Shown here in pieces: positions 63,957-64,000 of a DNA stretch of 64,000 bases (position 1 is the first letter of the stretch; every line of letters starts with the position of its first letter). The stretch is from positions 38,411 through 102,410 of the forward strand of contig NZ_LYBM01000014.1 in assembly GCF_001707825.1 (NCBI RefSeq). Direction: 5' to 3'. The DNA comes from Veronia pacifica (GTDB lineage Bacteria > Pseudomonadota > Gammaproteobacteria > Enterobacterales > Vibrionaceae). Position numbers and translations under genes: made by a program. The notes below the pieces were generated by a model that did no database searches, was not told the DNA's origin, and worked only from the letters and a program-made list of their open reading frames with translations.

Positions 63957-64000
63957 GGCGTAGCCTTTGCCCGGTGAGCACATTTAATTTGTACAAAAAA

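Noticed and set aside
1..64000. tRNA or rRNA genes, CRISPR arrays, insertion sequences
   Set aside because: No cloverleaf-like segments, regularly spaced repeats, transposase frames or terminal inverted repeats were found apart from tmRNA.

Overview
The window reads as a chromosomal segment of a gamma-proteobacterium of the family Vibrionaceae, perhaps close to Grimontia, Enterovibrio or Photobacterium (genus inferred only). The evidence is two blocks that keep E. coli-like gene order (infB-rbfA-truB-rpsO-pnp-nlpI followed by the ubiUVT/yhbS group; holD-rimI ... prfC ... yjjV ... deoCABD ... ytjB-serB-radA-ettA-slt-trpR-yjjX), a third conserved block ssrA-smpB-ratA-ratB, and Vibrio-type neighbours such as a PlzC-like PilZ gene between serB and radA.

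Layout. 1-7.5 kb: translation and RNA metabolism operon (infB 3' part, rbfA, truB, rpsO, pnp, nlpI). 7.5-12.8 kb: ubiU/ubiV/ubiT genes of O2-independent ubiquinone synthesis, a GGDEF-EAL protein and a YhbS-type acetyltransferase. 12.9-15.2 kb: a DadA-like FAD oxidoreductase with its probable LuxR-type regulator. 15.4-20.6 kb: holD-rimI, an OmpA-like lipoprotein plus TolC-type channel, prfC. 20.8-27.8 kb: nucleoside uptake and catabolism (yjjV, nupC, deoC, deoA, deoB, deoD), with CRP/CytR-style promoter architecture. 27.8-42.1 kb: ytjB, serB, two tandem PlzC-like PilZ proteins, radA, an M23 peptidase, a short PilZ protein, ettA, slt, trpR, yjjX. 42.1-52.2 kb: fatty acid hydroxylase family protein, a proteobacterial sortase with its vWA target, an RNase HI with hybrid-binding domain, an LTA-synthase-like sulfatase, DUF3015 and DUF4105 proteins. 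52.4-61.8 kb: an accessory island next to the 3' end of the tmRNA gene. 61.9-64 kb: ssrA, smpB, ratA, ratB.

The accessory island is the most interesting part. It holds a Vsr-type endonuclease and an HNH endonuclease on the minus strand, and divergent from them a 5-methylcytosine DNA methyltransferase, a very large protein with a GHKL ATPase domain at each end and a histidine-kinase-like H box, and a 614-residue protein with an N-terminal response-regulator-like receiver domain. The last two overlap by 11 bases if a -1 frame change near 59831 is accepted. I infer a DNA-modification-linked defence module with a possible phosphorelay or ATP-driven switch; I do not recognise it as a named system.

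A recurring feature is single-base frame breaks in otherwise well-preserved genes: ubiV, deoA (twice), the RNase HI gene and the island ATPase. All five are repaired by adding one base, and three of them lie in A/T homopolymers, so base-call undercounts are a serious alternative to real decay. c-di-GMP signalling is a second theme: one GGDEF-EAL protein and three PilZ proteins lie within 28 kb.
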